From the NCBI GenBank assembly GCA_001464165.1, contig LNEX01000374.1, positions 1 through 10,765 on the forward strand: a DNA stretch of 10,765 nucleotides. Reading direction: 5' to 3'. The stretch comes from a bacterium Ga0077546. Its GTDB lineage: Bacteria; Cyanobacteriota; Vampirovibrionia; Obscuribacterales; Obscuribacteraceae. A program made the position numbers and the translations under genes. Positions 1 through 6,549 of the stretch are shown here, one piece after another (the first letter of the stretch is position 1; the number at the start of each line of letters is the position of its first letter). The notes below the pieces were generated by a model, which saw only the letters and a list, made by a program, of their open reading frames with translations, made no database searches and was not told the DNA's origin.

Positions 1-98
1 ATATTGAAAGCACAACTGCCACCAGACAATGCCCAACTTGCCAATTGTGATTTCGGTGTGTTTAGCTTGCAGTAATTTCAGCTTTAAACTGACGTGGA

Positions 99-815
99 TC
101 AGTTCGCACCCAGCGACTTAGTCCCACCGTTGTAGACGTTATAGTCAAAGCTAAACTCAATATCCACCGTCTTTTCACGGCTTACTTCAGGAAAACGAAA
201 GGGTGCGGCGTCCTTGACGGCCTTAATAGCAGCTTCATTCACAGTTTCGAGAGCATGAGGAGTGATAATCCTTATACCTAGAAACTCTCCGGCTCGATTG
301 ATTTTGAAAAAAGTCATTAGCTTATAGCTTTCGGACAGCTTGGGAGGATGCCAACCTTTGTAAATCCTCCTCTGTAAATCTGCCATAAACGGGCCGTAAT
401 TTACACCGTCGTCTCCTCGCAACACCTTAGCGTAGGATGACAGTGGAAGCTTCTGTTCCTTCAGGTCCTTCGCCCGGGCGCTTTGTTCGTCAAGGGCATG
501 CGCCAAGCTCGCTAAACGCTTCTGCAGTGCATCCGCTTTTGCACCGGCCTTGTACTCGGCTTCTATTCCACTGTAAGCGTCCTGATAGGCTTTTGTACCG
601 ACACCACGCTGACCAGCTTCCTCAATTTTATGCAAAAGGCTGTCTAACTGAGTTCTTATATCAAGCTGACTAACTTGGGCAGAAACTTCCGCGAGTTCAC
701 CAGCCTCAACTGGAGACGAGAGGCTGAGCGCGAGCACAAAGCTTATTAACGCAGACAAAATGTTCGAAAATGATAACGGACCGAATACATTAAGAGTCAA
801 AATCGAATAGCTCAT
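99..815 (-). CDS. Secreted TonB-C-terminal-domain-like protein (energy transducer TonB family type)
   Basis: A 238-residue protein if started at the ATG at 815. Residues 10-38 form a long hydrophobic stretch ending in SPVEA-GE, which reads as a signal peptide or a signal anchor. Residues 45-125 are charged and helix-prone. Residues about 139-225 resemble the TonB/TolA C-terminal fold: a W-H-P-P after the first helix, then F-K-I-N-R-A-G-E-F-L-G, then A-A-I-K-A-V...A-P-F-R-F-P, then a final beta strand. In the family this domain contacts outer-membrane or periplasmic partners. The proline-rich spanning region of classical TonB is absent, so a true energy-transducing role is doubtful. Start choice is uncertain: the ATG at 815 has only a weak AGAGAAAG upstream and gives a signal peptide without basic residues. 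The in-frame TTG at 872 would add 19 residues carrying several Arg/Lys but has no ribosome site. Preceded by its own extended -10 promoter. Confidence 0.75.
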   Translation of the reverse strand: MSYSILTLNVFGPLSFSNILSALISFVLALSLSSPVEAGELAEVSAQVSQLDIRTQLDSLLHKIEEAGQRGVGTKAYQDAYSGIEAEYKAGAKADALQKRLASLAHALDEQSARAKDLKEQKLPLSSYAKVLRGDDGVNYGPFMADLQRRIYKGWHPPKLSESYKLMTFFKINRAGEFLGIRIITPHALETVNEAAIKAVKDAAPFRFPEVSREKTVDIEFSFDYNVYNGGTKSLGAN

Positions 816-889
816 TTTGCTTTCTCTTGCTTGGTCGACCGACTTGTTCCACGAGAAAGCAGTTCTCCTCAATCTAATACGAAAGCTGC

Positions 890-898
890 ATTATAGCA
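890..898 (-). promoter_or_regulatory. Extended -10 promoter for the TonB-C-like gene
   Basis: The minus strand reads TGCTATAAT: a perfect TATAAT preceded by the TG of an extended -10 element. No good -35 hexamer lies 16-18 bases upstream, as expected for extended -10 promoters. The predicted transcription start near 883 gives a leader of about 68 bases to the ATG at 815. The region 816-1046 shows no convincing gene on either strand. Confidence 0.5.
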
Positions 899-961
899 AA
901 TTGCAGCTGCTGGGCGGCCCGACGCTCAAGCGAAATGCGTGCATCCAAGTCAGCCTAGAGT

Positions 962-974
962 TTGACAGCGTCAA
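962..974. repeat. Short perfect inverted repeat TTGAC-AGC-GTCAA
   Basis: Two 5-base arms around a 3-base centre, located about 65-85 bases upstream of the extended -10 element at 890-898 in otherwise non-coding sequence. It could be a binding site for a dimeric regulator. A repeat this short also arises by chance, so this is only a candidate. Confidence 0.2.
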
Positions 975-1046
975 CGCAGTGGACATTCGCTACACGAACG
1001 AATATTTAGAAGTTCTCTAGATCCATGAATCTTATATAGTGTCGCG

Positions 1047-1382
1047 TTAGTCTCGCTCTTCTCTCAGCTCAAGCTCATGAGTATGAAAGTTTAGCCAGTC
1101 GTCCTTAAACATCTCACCCAAACCATACAACAAATCAAATCTGGCCCTGAATCGACATATCAACACAACGGGGCTTTCAGGCTTAATCTCTACAGCCAAG
1201 AGAGTTGAGTCACCAGCCCAACTTCTTGCCTGCACCGTATGCCAGCCAGCAGGCAAGGTAAACTCTTTTCGTTCGCCCGATTTGGTTGTTCCCACCTTCA
1301 CTTCATCAATGTAAATAGAAACAGACATCAATAAATTAGTGATTTGCCTTACTCTAAAAACTTTGACACAGCCACTATCCAT
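1047..1382 (-). CDS. Small hypothetical protein with a beta-rich domain
   Basis: A 111-residue protein with no signal peptide or membrane segment. The core (about residues 5-75) has alternating hydrophobic strands: a V-K-V-F-R-V-R opening, then S-I-Y-I-D-E-V-K-V-G-T, then G-E-R-K-E-F-T-L-P-A-G-W-H-T-V-Q-A, then a late V-V-L-I-C-R. The 'I-D-x-x-x-V-G' turn followed by 'L-P-x-G-x-H' resembles small PEGA-like or Ig-like beta domains seen in many bacterial hypotheticals. This is a pattern resemblance, not a family assignment. The ATG at 1382 was chosen because minus-strand GAGG lies 7 bases upstream and the candidate promoter at 1412-1441 would start transcription just ahead of it. An in-frame TTG at 1412 would fall upstream of that transcription start. 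The C-terminal 25 residues are charged (E-L-E-L-R-E-E-R-D end). Function unknown. Confidence 0.7.
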   Translation of the reverse strand: MDSGCVKVFRVRQITNLLMSVSIYIDEVKVGTTKSGERKEFTLPAGWHTVQARSWAGDSTLLAVEIKPESPVVLICRFRARFDLLYGLGEMFKDDWLNFHTHELELREERD

Positions 1383-1411
1383 GAAACAGCCTCGGCACAA
1401 TTTCCTGCCCA

Positions 1412-1441
1412 ATCCTAGCCTAAATCACGAAGCAATATCAA
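1412..1441 (-). promoter_or_regulatory. Candidate sigma-70-type promoter for the small beta-domain gene
   Basis: On the minus strand TTGATA (1436-1441, five of six matches to TTGACA) is separated by 18 bases from TAGGAT (1412-1417, four of six matches to TATAAT). Transcription would begin near 1405, leaving a leader of about 23 bases that contains the GAGG ribosome site. The position is sensible, but match quality is moderate and there is no experimental support. Confidence 0.4.
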
Positions 1442-1509
1442 GCACGGGAAAAGTTCTTTAGAGCAAGCGAGAGTTTGCACACCTGGCTCATTGAAGAGGA
1501 ATCACTTGT

Positions 1510-1947
1510 TTAGCCGAGTGGAATGCCATCAATTCCGTGAGGCCATTCCCATTCGATAAATTTCTGCATAGCTGCCTTCATTTCATGGAATTCCCAATCT
1601 TTTTCCTCCGCCATCTCTGTTGGATTGGAAACAGAATGGCGTTGCCATCGCAGACTTATTCGGTTCTGAGCAATAATCTCAATAAAAAAACCTTCGTAGA
1701 CTGTGCCGTCAGGACTTTCCCCTGTTGCTGTTGCCGGAAAGATACCATGTTCTTCCAGAATTTCTTGAATTACTTCAGTGACGTCAGACTTAGGAACAGG
1801 CAATTTATTCAAACGGCCTAAGCTTTTGCGTTCCAGAACACTCAGCGTACCACTGAGAACAAGTTTACGAAGAAGTTGTTGATAGGTGGGATTCATATCC
1901 TTAAGACTAGTCATACTTCTGTCTCTAAAGCTCTCTCGCGGAAGCAT
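1510..1947 (-). CDS. Hypothetical protein, 145 residues
   Basis: I do not recognise a family. The first 50 residues are helical and basic (T-Y-Q-Q-L-L-R-K-L-V-L-S-G and L-E-R-K-S-L-G-R-L). A helix follows (D-V-T-E-V-I-Q-E-I-L-E-E-H), then a beta-rich stretch (Y-E-G-F-F-I-E-I-I-A-Q-N-R-I-S-L-R-W) and an acidic, tryptophan-rich C-terminal helix (K-F-I-E-W-E-W-P-H). There is no signal peptide or membrane segment, so it is probably cytoplasmic. The ATG at 1947 has minus-strand AAGGG just upstream. In-frame ATGs at 1914 and 1896 are alternatives that would remove 11 or 17 residues. It stands alone, with candidate promoters before it and before the following gene. No mutation or truncation is evident. 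Confidence 0.65.
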   Translation of the reverse strand: MLPRESFRDRSMTSLKDMNPTYQQLLRKLVLSGTLSVLERKSLGRLNKLPVPKSDVTEVIQEILEEHGIFPATATGESPDGTVYEGFFIEIIAQNRISLRWQRHSVSNPTEMAEEKDWEFHEMKAAMQKFIEWEWPHGIDGIPLG

Positions 1948-1978
1948 CCCACCCTTCAGTATTTTCTTCGCAGATCTG

Positions 1979-1987
1979 ATTCTACCA
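1979..1987 (-). promoter_or_regulatory. Candidate extended -10 promoter for the 145-residue hypothetical
   Basis: The minus strand reads TGGTAGAAT: TAGAAT (five of six matches to TATAAT) with an upstream TG. No -35 match sits at normal spacing. Transcription would begin near 1972, about 25 bases before the ATG at 1947. Confidence 0.35.
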
Positions 1988-2080
1988 TTTGTAATTACTT
2001 GCTAGCGTCCGACCACTCGTCCCAGTTAGGAAGGTACCTTGCATAATCTAAGGTGAATCAAAGTTCTCTTTAGAGAAAGA

Positions 2081-3190
2081 TCAATCTTTAGAGCCAGACT
2101 GCACCTTCACGAGTTCTGTTTTCTTAACGCCAGGTTTTTCATTGATCAACTCGGAGGTCGGCTTACTTGTCGGTGGGTTGAATGGAGCAAGCGTAACAGC
2201 TTCACCAGTGGCAATTGACACCTGGATTGCTTCAATAATACGAATATCTGCCAGGCCTTCAAAACCTGATGGTCTTGGCTCATCTCCACAGAGTACACAA
2301 CCGCTAAAGTGAATCAGCTCAGGGGCAAACTGATCTCTTTTTCCGGTTACCAACGAATGTTCACGTTTGCCTTCTTTTAGTTCAAACCCAGTTTCATCGG
2401 CATACTCATAGGCGGGATCAACACGAATACTACCCTTGGTGCCCACAACTTCGTAGTGAGAGACTTGCTGACAGCCAAAACTACAAACAAACGATGCGAT
2501 TCTGTCATTGGAGAACTTCATGATTACTGCTACTGATTCGTCAATCTCTTCGAAGCGAAAATCTGTTCCATTAGTAGCCAAAGCCATTATCTCAATAGGC
2601 TCTTCTTGAAAAACGTAGCGCGCGGCATTTATGCAATAAATACCAATGTCATACAACGGCCCGCCACCATGCTCTCTCTGCGTGCGAATGTTCTCTTCAC
2701 GTACTTGCAGCGTGAAAGAAGAATTGAAAAGTTTTGGAATGCCTATCTTGCCCAGTTCAAGAGCCTCAACTGTCTTCATGTTGGTGCGCTCAAAGTGCAA
2801 GCGGTAAGCCACCATTAGCTTAACGTTATTCGATTTCGCAGCGGCAATCATCTGTTTACAATCGTCTTTTAAGGTAGCCATCGGCTTTTCACAAAGAACA
2901 TGAATACCAGCATTGGCAGCTGCGATAGCGTATTTTTTATGCATGTCATTGGGCAAAGCAATATACACTGCATCAAACGTATTGCTTCTTAAGGCAGTCT
3001 CGTATTCATCATATGAGAAACAGTTTTTGACACCATATCTTTCAGAGAGTTCGTGGAGCTTCTCGGGATCACTACTTATTAGGGCAGTCAATTGGGAATT
3101 CTCAGTTGCATGTTCAAAAGCTGGTAATACTGCCACTTGAGCTATGTGACCAAGGCCAACCACTGCATATCGAACTTTAGACGACTTCAT
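2081..3190 (-). CDS. Gfo/Idh/MocA family NAD(P)-dependent oxidoreductase
   Basis: A cytoplasmic-looking 369-residue dehydrogenase. The N-terminal Rossmann domain carries the dinucleotide motif G-L-G-H-I-A (about residues 12-17), then A-L-P-N-D-M-H (78-84) and the family signature C-E-K-P-M-A (100-105), whose lysine (102) is the conserved active-site residue. The C-terminal alpha/beta domain has G-G-G-P-L-Y-D-I-G-I-Y (175-185), where the usual catalytic histidine position is tyrosine, as in glucose-fructose oxidoreductase and related enzymes. Substrate is probably a sugar, inositol or related polyol, but this cannot be read from sequence. The start at 3190 is fixed by minus-strand GAGGTG with 5-base spacing and by correct Rossmann position. 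The frame stays open upstream to 3433, but that part overlaps the TPR gene and lacks family features. A lysine-rich tail of about 30 residues follows the usual family end. Confidence 0.92.
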   Translation of the reverse strand: MKSSKVRYAVVGLGHIAQVAVLPAFEHATENSQLTALISSDPEKLHELSERYGVKNCFSYDEYETALRSNTFDAVYIALPNDMHKKYAIAAANAGIHVLCEKPMATLKDDCKQMIAAAKSNNVKLMVAYRLHFERTNMKTVEALELGKIGIPKLFNSSFTLQVREENIRTQREHGGGPLYDIGIYCINAARYVFQEEPIEIMALATNGTDFRFEEIDESVAVIMKFSNDRIASFVCSFGCQQVSHYEVVGTKGSIRVDPAYEYADETGFELKEGKREHSLVTGKRDQFAPELIHFSGCVLCGDEPRPSGFEGLADIRIIEAIQVSIATGEAVTLAPFNPPTSKPTSELINEKPGVKKTELVKVQSGSKD

Positions 3191-3195
3191 TCCTT

Positions 3196-3221
3196 CACCT
3201 CTGCGTTTTGTAACCCCGCAG
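3196..3221 (-). promoter_or_regulatory. Ribosome binding site abutted by a leader hairpin, Gfo/Idh/MocA gene
   Basis: The minus strand has GAGGTG at 3201-3196, five bases before the ATG at 3190, which decides the start. Directly upstream, CTGCG (3221-3217) can pair with CGCAG (3205-3201) around an 11-base loop, and the last stem base is the first G of the ribosome site. This could modulate translation, but the stem is only 5 bp. Confidence 0.35.
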
Positions 3222-3253
3222 ACTGGACTGAGCGCTAAAGGTTCCCGCAAATT

Positions 3254-3282
3254 TCCATAACATGTAGGCCACAAAGTGGCAA
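3254..3282 (-). promoter_or_regulatory. Candidate promoter with overlapping inverted repeat, Gfo/Idh/MocA gene
   Basis: On the minus strand TTGCCA (3277-3282, five of six matches to TTGACA) is separated by 17 bases from TATGGA (3254-3259), which has an extended-type TG upstream. The perfect inverted repeat GCCAC-TTT-GTGGC (3268-3280) covers part of the -35 element and the spacer. A repressor bound there would block the polymerase. The -10 match is poor (three of six), so the promoter call is moderate. Confidence 0.35.
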
Positions 3283-3320
3283 TCAGGGCTATTGTGTATG
3301 AAGAATCGGCTAACTCTACA

Positions 3321-4172
3321 TTAAGGGGAAATCGCCTGCTTACTCTTCGGCACGTCGCCGTCAATGGCAACAGCGCGACGCATAAGCATTTCTGACTCTG
3401 GCAAATTGCCATAGCCCTTATAGTCATTGGCAAGATTTCGCAAATCAGTAGCTAACAGCGGATGATTGGGTCCCAGCTCCTTTTCGTCAATAACAAGAGC
3501 ACGCTTGTGGGCAACAATAGCCTTCTCGAACTGGTGGCGCGATGCATAAAGCAATCCAAGACCAATTAAGCTCTCGGCCACTTCTGGATCATTGGGACCA
3601 GCAAGTTTTTCTCGCAAAGCGAGAGACTTCAAGAACAGGGTTTCGGATTCTTCGTACTTACCTTGGTGAAAACAGCACAAGGCCAGCTGATTTGCAGCTC
3701 TGGCAACTTCTAGGGATTGCGGCTTTTGCGCTTCACCAGCAGCCAAAGTCTTTCGTAAAAGCATTTCTTCTTTGCCTGCGACTTGAGCTTCTGAAGAGCG
3801 TTGTTGCAATTCACGTTCACGAACTTCTATCGCTGATATGTTTTGGAGTTGCGAGGTCACAGCGCTGAATGCTTTAGACACAGCAGATGTCAGCGCGCCT
3901 TGAGTCGTGCTCGAGCAAGCGACGACGAAGAAAAGCCAACAAGGTGCCATGAAAGCAACCCGAGAACGAAACCACCGGCTCGATTGGAAGAGAAAGATTA
4001 GTGACGCGAAGAATGCGAACAGAAAGAAATAGCCGAGAAACTGCGAGATTCCATATGCGGCTGCAATCACAACGCAAAAGATGGAATAGAACAATGGATA
4101 CATCCACACAACCAAGGCAAACCAAGTGGGTGGGGCATCTAGAAACCTGACGATTTCATCAGTTTTTCTCAT
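3321..4172 (-). CDS. Membrane-anchored TPR protein (kinesin-light-chain-type repeats)
   Basis: A 283-residue protein with two parts. The N-terminal 90 residues contain three hydrophobic segments (about 17-41, 45-63 and 72-87), predicted membrane helices. Residues about 92-150 are helical and charged. Residues about 155-272 are tandem TPR units of about 42 residues: A-A-N-Q-L-A-L-C-C-F-H-Q-G-K-Y-E-E-S-E, then S-L-I-G-L-G-L-L-Y-A-S-R-H-Q-F-E-K-A, then D-L-R-N-L-A-N-D-Y-K-G-Y-G-N-L. The linkers L-A-G-P-N-D-P-E-V-A and L-G-P-N-H-P-L-L-A are typical of the kinesin-light-chain subtype. TPRs mediate protein-protein contacts and the partner is unknown. The third hydrophobic segment ends V-V-A-C-S-S, which looks like a lipobox but lies at residue 86. 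The ATG at 4172 has only a distant GGAG, so translation may be coupled to the upstream DUF2059 gene, 53 bases away. Confidence 0.85.
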   Translation of the reverse strand: MRKTDEIVRFLDAPPTWFALVVWMYPLFYSIFCVVIAAAYGISQFLGYFFLFAFFASLIFLFQSSRWFRSRVAFMAPCWLFFVVACSSTTQGALTSAVSKAFSAVTSQLQNISAIEVRERELQQRSSEAQVAGKEEMLLRKTLAAGEAQKPQSLEVARAANQLALCCFHQGKYEESETLFLKSLALREKLAGPNDPEVAESLIGLGLLYASRHQFEKAIVAHKRALVIDEKELGPNHPLLATDLRNLANDYKGYGNLPESEMLMRRAVAIDGDVPKSKQAISP

Positions 4173-4191
4173 GAGCGATTATCCATGGCTC

Positions 4192-4208
4192 CATTCTCTC
4201 AGAGAATG
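4192..4208 (-). repeat. Intercistronic hairpin CATTCTC-TCA-GAGAATG
   Basis: A perfect 7-bp stem with a 3-base loop between the DUF2059 stop and the TPR gene start. A further TGG/CCA pairing is possible across a 3-base bulge (4186-4188 with 4209-4211). No run of T follows on the minus strand, so it is not a standard intrinsic terminator. An mRNA-stabilising or attenuating element between operon genes is more likely. Confidence 0.45.
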
Positions 4209-4225
4209 CCAACTAAAACTCACGG

Positions 4226-4960
4226 TCACTTGCCTGGGCTTAGCTTATCTGGCGCAAATAACTCTTCTTCTTCCTGAACCTGCTGCATGACTTTGCCAAT
4301 TGGAGCGACAGAGCGAGTTATGCTCAGAGTCATCATCTCCTTATCGATAGCGGCCTGCTGCTTGCGAAGCTTCTCTCCAATTGGAGTGTGATAAAAAGCA
4401 ATTATGTCCTTCAAATCTTGTTCGCTGAAATATTTGTCGTAGACGCTGACGAAGGTATCTTCCATAATCTGCGGCAGCTCCTTATTCTGCCCTAAAATTT
4501 CACCAGAACGCTGGGTGATGCGGCCGACAGCCTCCTGAGCGTCCTCCATCATTGCCTTCTGCTGCATGCTCGTAAGCGGCGAAACTTTAGAAACATTTGG
4601 AGCATTAGGAGCAAGTCGCGAAGTCATCCCCGATATCATGCCAGGCATGCTCCCAGACAGCTGCTTTGTCATCTTCGGCAACTGCGCTCTAACTAAACCC
4701 ATCATCTGTTCAATTGGAGGAGCTGCACTAGTGCTTCTGCCAGACAGCTGCATGTATTCCAGAATCAGAGCTCTCTTCGCAGGAGTAACATATGCGCTGG
4801 CAGCAGCAGCAGTTGCTACAGAATCATCAGCGGTTGATGTTTGATTCAATAATTCTGGTGGAATTGGTGGCGGCGCCGGCGGTGGTGGCATCTGAGCACT
4901 GGCAGACAAGACGCCGAGTTGAAGAACCATTAGCAGCAAACAAACATTGATTGAAGGCAT
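4226..4960 (-). CDS. Secreted DUF2059 domain protein
   Basis: A 244-residue protein with a signal peptide (hydrophobic residues 5-19, probable cleavage after A-S-A at 20-22). A proline-rich stretch follows at residues 25-36 (P-P-P-P-A-P-P-P-I-P-P), then an Ala/Ser/Thr linker. Residues 60-95 form a helix pair beginning P-A-K-R-A-L-I-L-E-Y-M-Q-L-S-G. The C-terminal part (about 165-230) carries the DUF2059 signature: E-D-T-F-V-S-V-Y-D-K-Y-F-S-E-Q-D-L-K-D-I-I-A-F-Y-H-T-P-I-G-E-K-L. Family members are periplasmic or exported proteins of unknown function. The start is supported by minus-strand AGAGGA about 4 bases upstream. The upstream 98-residue gene ends 36 bases away and the TPR gene begins 53 bases downstream, so the three are probably cotranscribed. 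The proline cluster may be a flexible spacer near the membrane or wall. Confidence 0.85.
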   Translation of the reverse strand: MPSINVCLLLMVLQLGVLSASAQMPPPPAPPPIPPELLNQTSTADDSVATAAAASAYVTPAKRALILEYMQLSGRSTSAAPPIEQMMGLVRAQLPKMTKQLSGSMPGMISGMTSRLAPNAPNVSKVSPLTSMQQKAMMEDAQEAVGRITQRSGEILGQNKELPQIMEDTFVSVYDKYFSEQDLKDIIAFYHTPIGEKLRKQQAAIDKEMMTLSITRSVAPIGKVMQQVQEEEELFAPDKLSPGK

Positions 4961-4996
4961 TTTTCCTCTCGGGCGTTGTTAGCAGGTATCGGACAA

Positions 4997-5293
4997 TTAG
5001 GTTTCTTCTGAGATGACAATTTCGCTCCAATTCAGCTGTCGGCGTTGAGAATAGATAGGCGCCAAGAGAAATTGCCCTCGATGAACGCAAATAAACTGGG
5101 CTTCAACCTCTGCACCCAACTCAATCTCCACATCAGTCTTCATAAAACCAGGCAGTTTTCCTTTCAAAATAGTTACGTTATAGCCGTCAATCGCCGGTTC
5201 TAAAACAAGACACATAAGCCGATCCCCAGCACGAAATCCAGAGGGTGGCCGATTGCCGCTTCCACCAGCAGCTGCACGAGGTGCTCTCACCAC
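4997..5293 (-). CDS. Small protein resembling an S1/OB-fold nucleic-acid-binding domain
   Basis: A 98-residue protein. A basic, Gly/Ala/Pro-rich tail (residues 1-20) precedes one compact beta-rich unit (about 21-82): G-D-R-L-M-C-L-V-L-E-P, then D-G-Y-N-V-T-I-L, then K-L-P-G-F-M, then E-L-G-A-E-V-E-A-Q-F-I-C-V, then F-L-L-A-P-I. The order 'G-x-V...G-Y-x-V...L-x-G-F...G-x-x-V-x-A' recalls S1-type OB-folds of RNA-binding proteins, but this is a visual resemblance without a profile score. There is no signal peptide. The start is GTG at 5293, with minus-strand AGGCGG upstream; the next codon is also GTG. It is first in a probable operon with the DUF2059 and TPR genes. I see no convincing promoter in the 103 bases upstream. 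Confidence 0.65.
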   Translation of the reverse strand: MVRAPRAAAGGSGNRPPSGFRAGDRLMCLVLEPAIDGYNVTILKGKLPGFMKTDVEIELGAEVEAQFICVHRGQFLLAPIYSQRRQLNWSEIVISEET

Positions 5294-5396
5294 TCACCGC
5301 CTAAATTTGCTGACCTAAATAGCTTTTGCACCCTTAGCACCATTTCCAGACGAGAAACCGAATACTATCCATGTACCCAATAGATTCCTGCCAGCA

Positions 5397-6416
5397 TCAG
5401 AAAGCCGCATGACCTAAGTCAGATACGACCACCAGCGGCAGTACGAATTTATGCTCGTCATCGCCTTCTGTCACATCCTCAGCGAATTGTAATACGTTCG
5501 GGGCGGGCTGCCTTTCCCAACAAGTTACGTGACACTTTTCTGCAGATTGCCTCTGCCAGTGTTCTCGAATTGCCTGAGCCTTTTTGTCTTTTGAGACAAA
5601 TGTTTTTATAAACTTACTGTCTTCGGTTTTGTAGTAAACCGCGTAACCTACTGGCTTTTTATCTCTATACAGACTGGCATCCGGCTCTATTAGGCTAGAG
5701 GGTGAATTCATATACCTGTGAAGCTCTACAATCTTCGAGTAGTCACGCAGCCCCCAGAAGTCAGCCTCGCGGTCTATCCAACGCCACAGAGGGAAAGCCT
5801 CTGTAAATGCCACACGCGGACTTTTACTTGCAGAACGTTGCAACACCGAAGTGAGAAACTTCGCATCAGTAGCCCAGAGCACCACATTCGGTGATAGTGC
5901 ACAAGCATAGAATCTCCAACTATCTTCGTCAATCGCCCTAACTACTTCAACGACTTCCTTCCCACAGAGAGTGACTGTCTTGCCGCTACAGACAGAGATG
6001 CCTTTCAAAAACTGCTCTGCGGTTAACCTTGAATCAGATGCAAATTCGAGAATGGAGCAGCCTTCAAATAGAAACGGCCCTAAGTTCTTAGGCAAAGAAA
6101 ACCTGCGAGATCCGCTTACCACTCTCGCCAGCTTGACGCCCTTAGACCAATCATAATCTGGCAACAAAGCGCTGGCATCGGCAAGCCTGTCAAGTACAGT
6201 TTCGGGTCCAACCCCAGCCCAGTCATGCCTTGCCGATAGCCGAACTGGCGCTTGCGTGACAGCTATAGATTCAGTGTCAGCTGGCATCCATCGAATCATC
6301 TCATCAACACTAACAGCGGCAGGCTTAACCTTCACCTGGGCTTCAACACTAAATGCCGAGCCAGATACCAACAGGCTCAAACCTAGCGCACAAAACAATC
6401 GAACAATATCGCGCAT
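5397..6416 (-). CDS. Secreted hypothetical protein, 339 residues
   Basis: Residues 1-26 form a signal peptide (basic start, hydrophobic core L-G-L-S-L-L-V-S-G, probable cleavage after S-V-E-A), so the product is exported. The mature start (S-V-D-E-M-I-R-W-M-P-A-D-T-E-S-I-A-V-T) resembles the 'P-A-D-T' opening of several exported proteins of unknown function, including DUF3352-like ones, but I cannot assign a family. The rest is mixed alpha/beta with six cysteines after the signal peptide (C-S-I-L, V-C-S-G, L-C-G, A-C-A-L, K-C-H-V-T-C), compatible with disulfides. No catalytic motif is recognisable. The start is supported by minus-strand GGAGA 8 bases upstream of the ATG at 6416. It diverges from the orphan gene at 6550 across 133 bases and ends 103 bases before the S1-like gene, so it need not belong to that operon. 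Confidence 0.75.
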   Translation of the reverse strand: MRDIVRLFCALGLSLLVSGSAFSVEAQVKVKPAAVSVDEMIRWMPADTESIAVTQAPVRLSARHDWAGVGPETVLDRLADASALLPDYDWSKGVKLARVVSGSRRFSLPKNLGPFLFEGCSILEFASDSRLTAEQFLKGISVCSGKTVTLCGKEVVEVVRAIDEDSWRFYACALSPNVVLWATDAKFLTSVLQRSASKSPRVAFTEAFPLWRWIDREADFWGLRDYSKIVELHRYMNSPSSLIEPDASLYRDKKPVGYAVYYKTEDSKFIKTFVSKDKKAQAIREHWQRQSAEKCHVTCWERQPAPNVLQFAEDVTEGDDEHKFVLPLVVVSDLGHAAF

Positions 6417-6549
6417 ATTATTTCTCCAGATTCTAAATGGAGATTAGCAACCATTAGTCAATACTCTGGCCGGTAAAGAACAGTTGAACAACTGCTTGAT
6501 AGGCAGTTAGATCTGATACCTTGCAGAGACAGAGGACTAGGTTCATAAT

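Noticed and set aside
817..1020. Open frame of 67 codons on the plus strand in the gap before the TonB-C-like gene
   Set aside because: Starts at TTG without a ribosome site, has no recognisable features and overlaps the extended -10 promoter of the opposite gene; most likely non-coding.
2064..2077. TTCTC-TTTA-GAGAA hairpin just after the dehydrogenase stop as an intrinsic terminator
   Set aside because: Stem is only 5 AT-rich pairs and no T run follows on the minus strand.
3191..3433. N-terminal extension of 81 codons on the dehydrogenase frame
   Set aside because: It overlaps the end of the TPR gene, lacks family similarity, and the ATG at 3190 has a strong ribosome site and places the Rossmann motif normally.
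4827..5090. Minus-strand frame of 87 codons across the start of the DUF2059 gene and the end of the S1-like gene
   Set aside because: Shadow in another frame of two better-supported genes, with low-complexity composition.
6430..6461. TTGACT and TAGAAT on the minus strand as a promoter for the secreted 339-residue protein
   Set aside because: The two hexamers are 20 bases apart, too long for standard promoter spacing, and no extended -10 TG is present.
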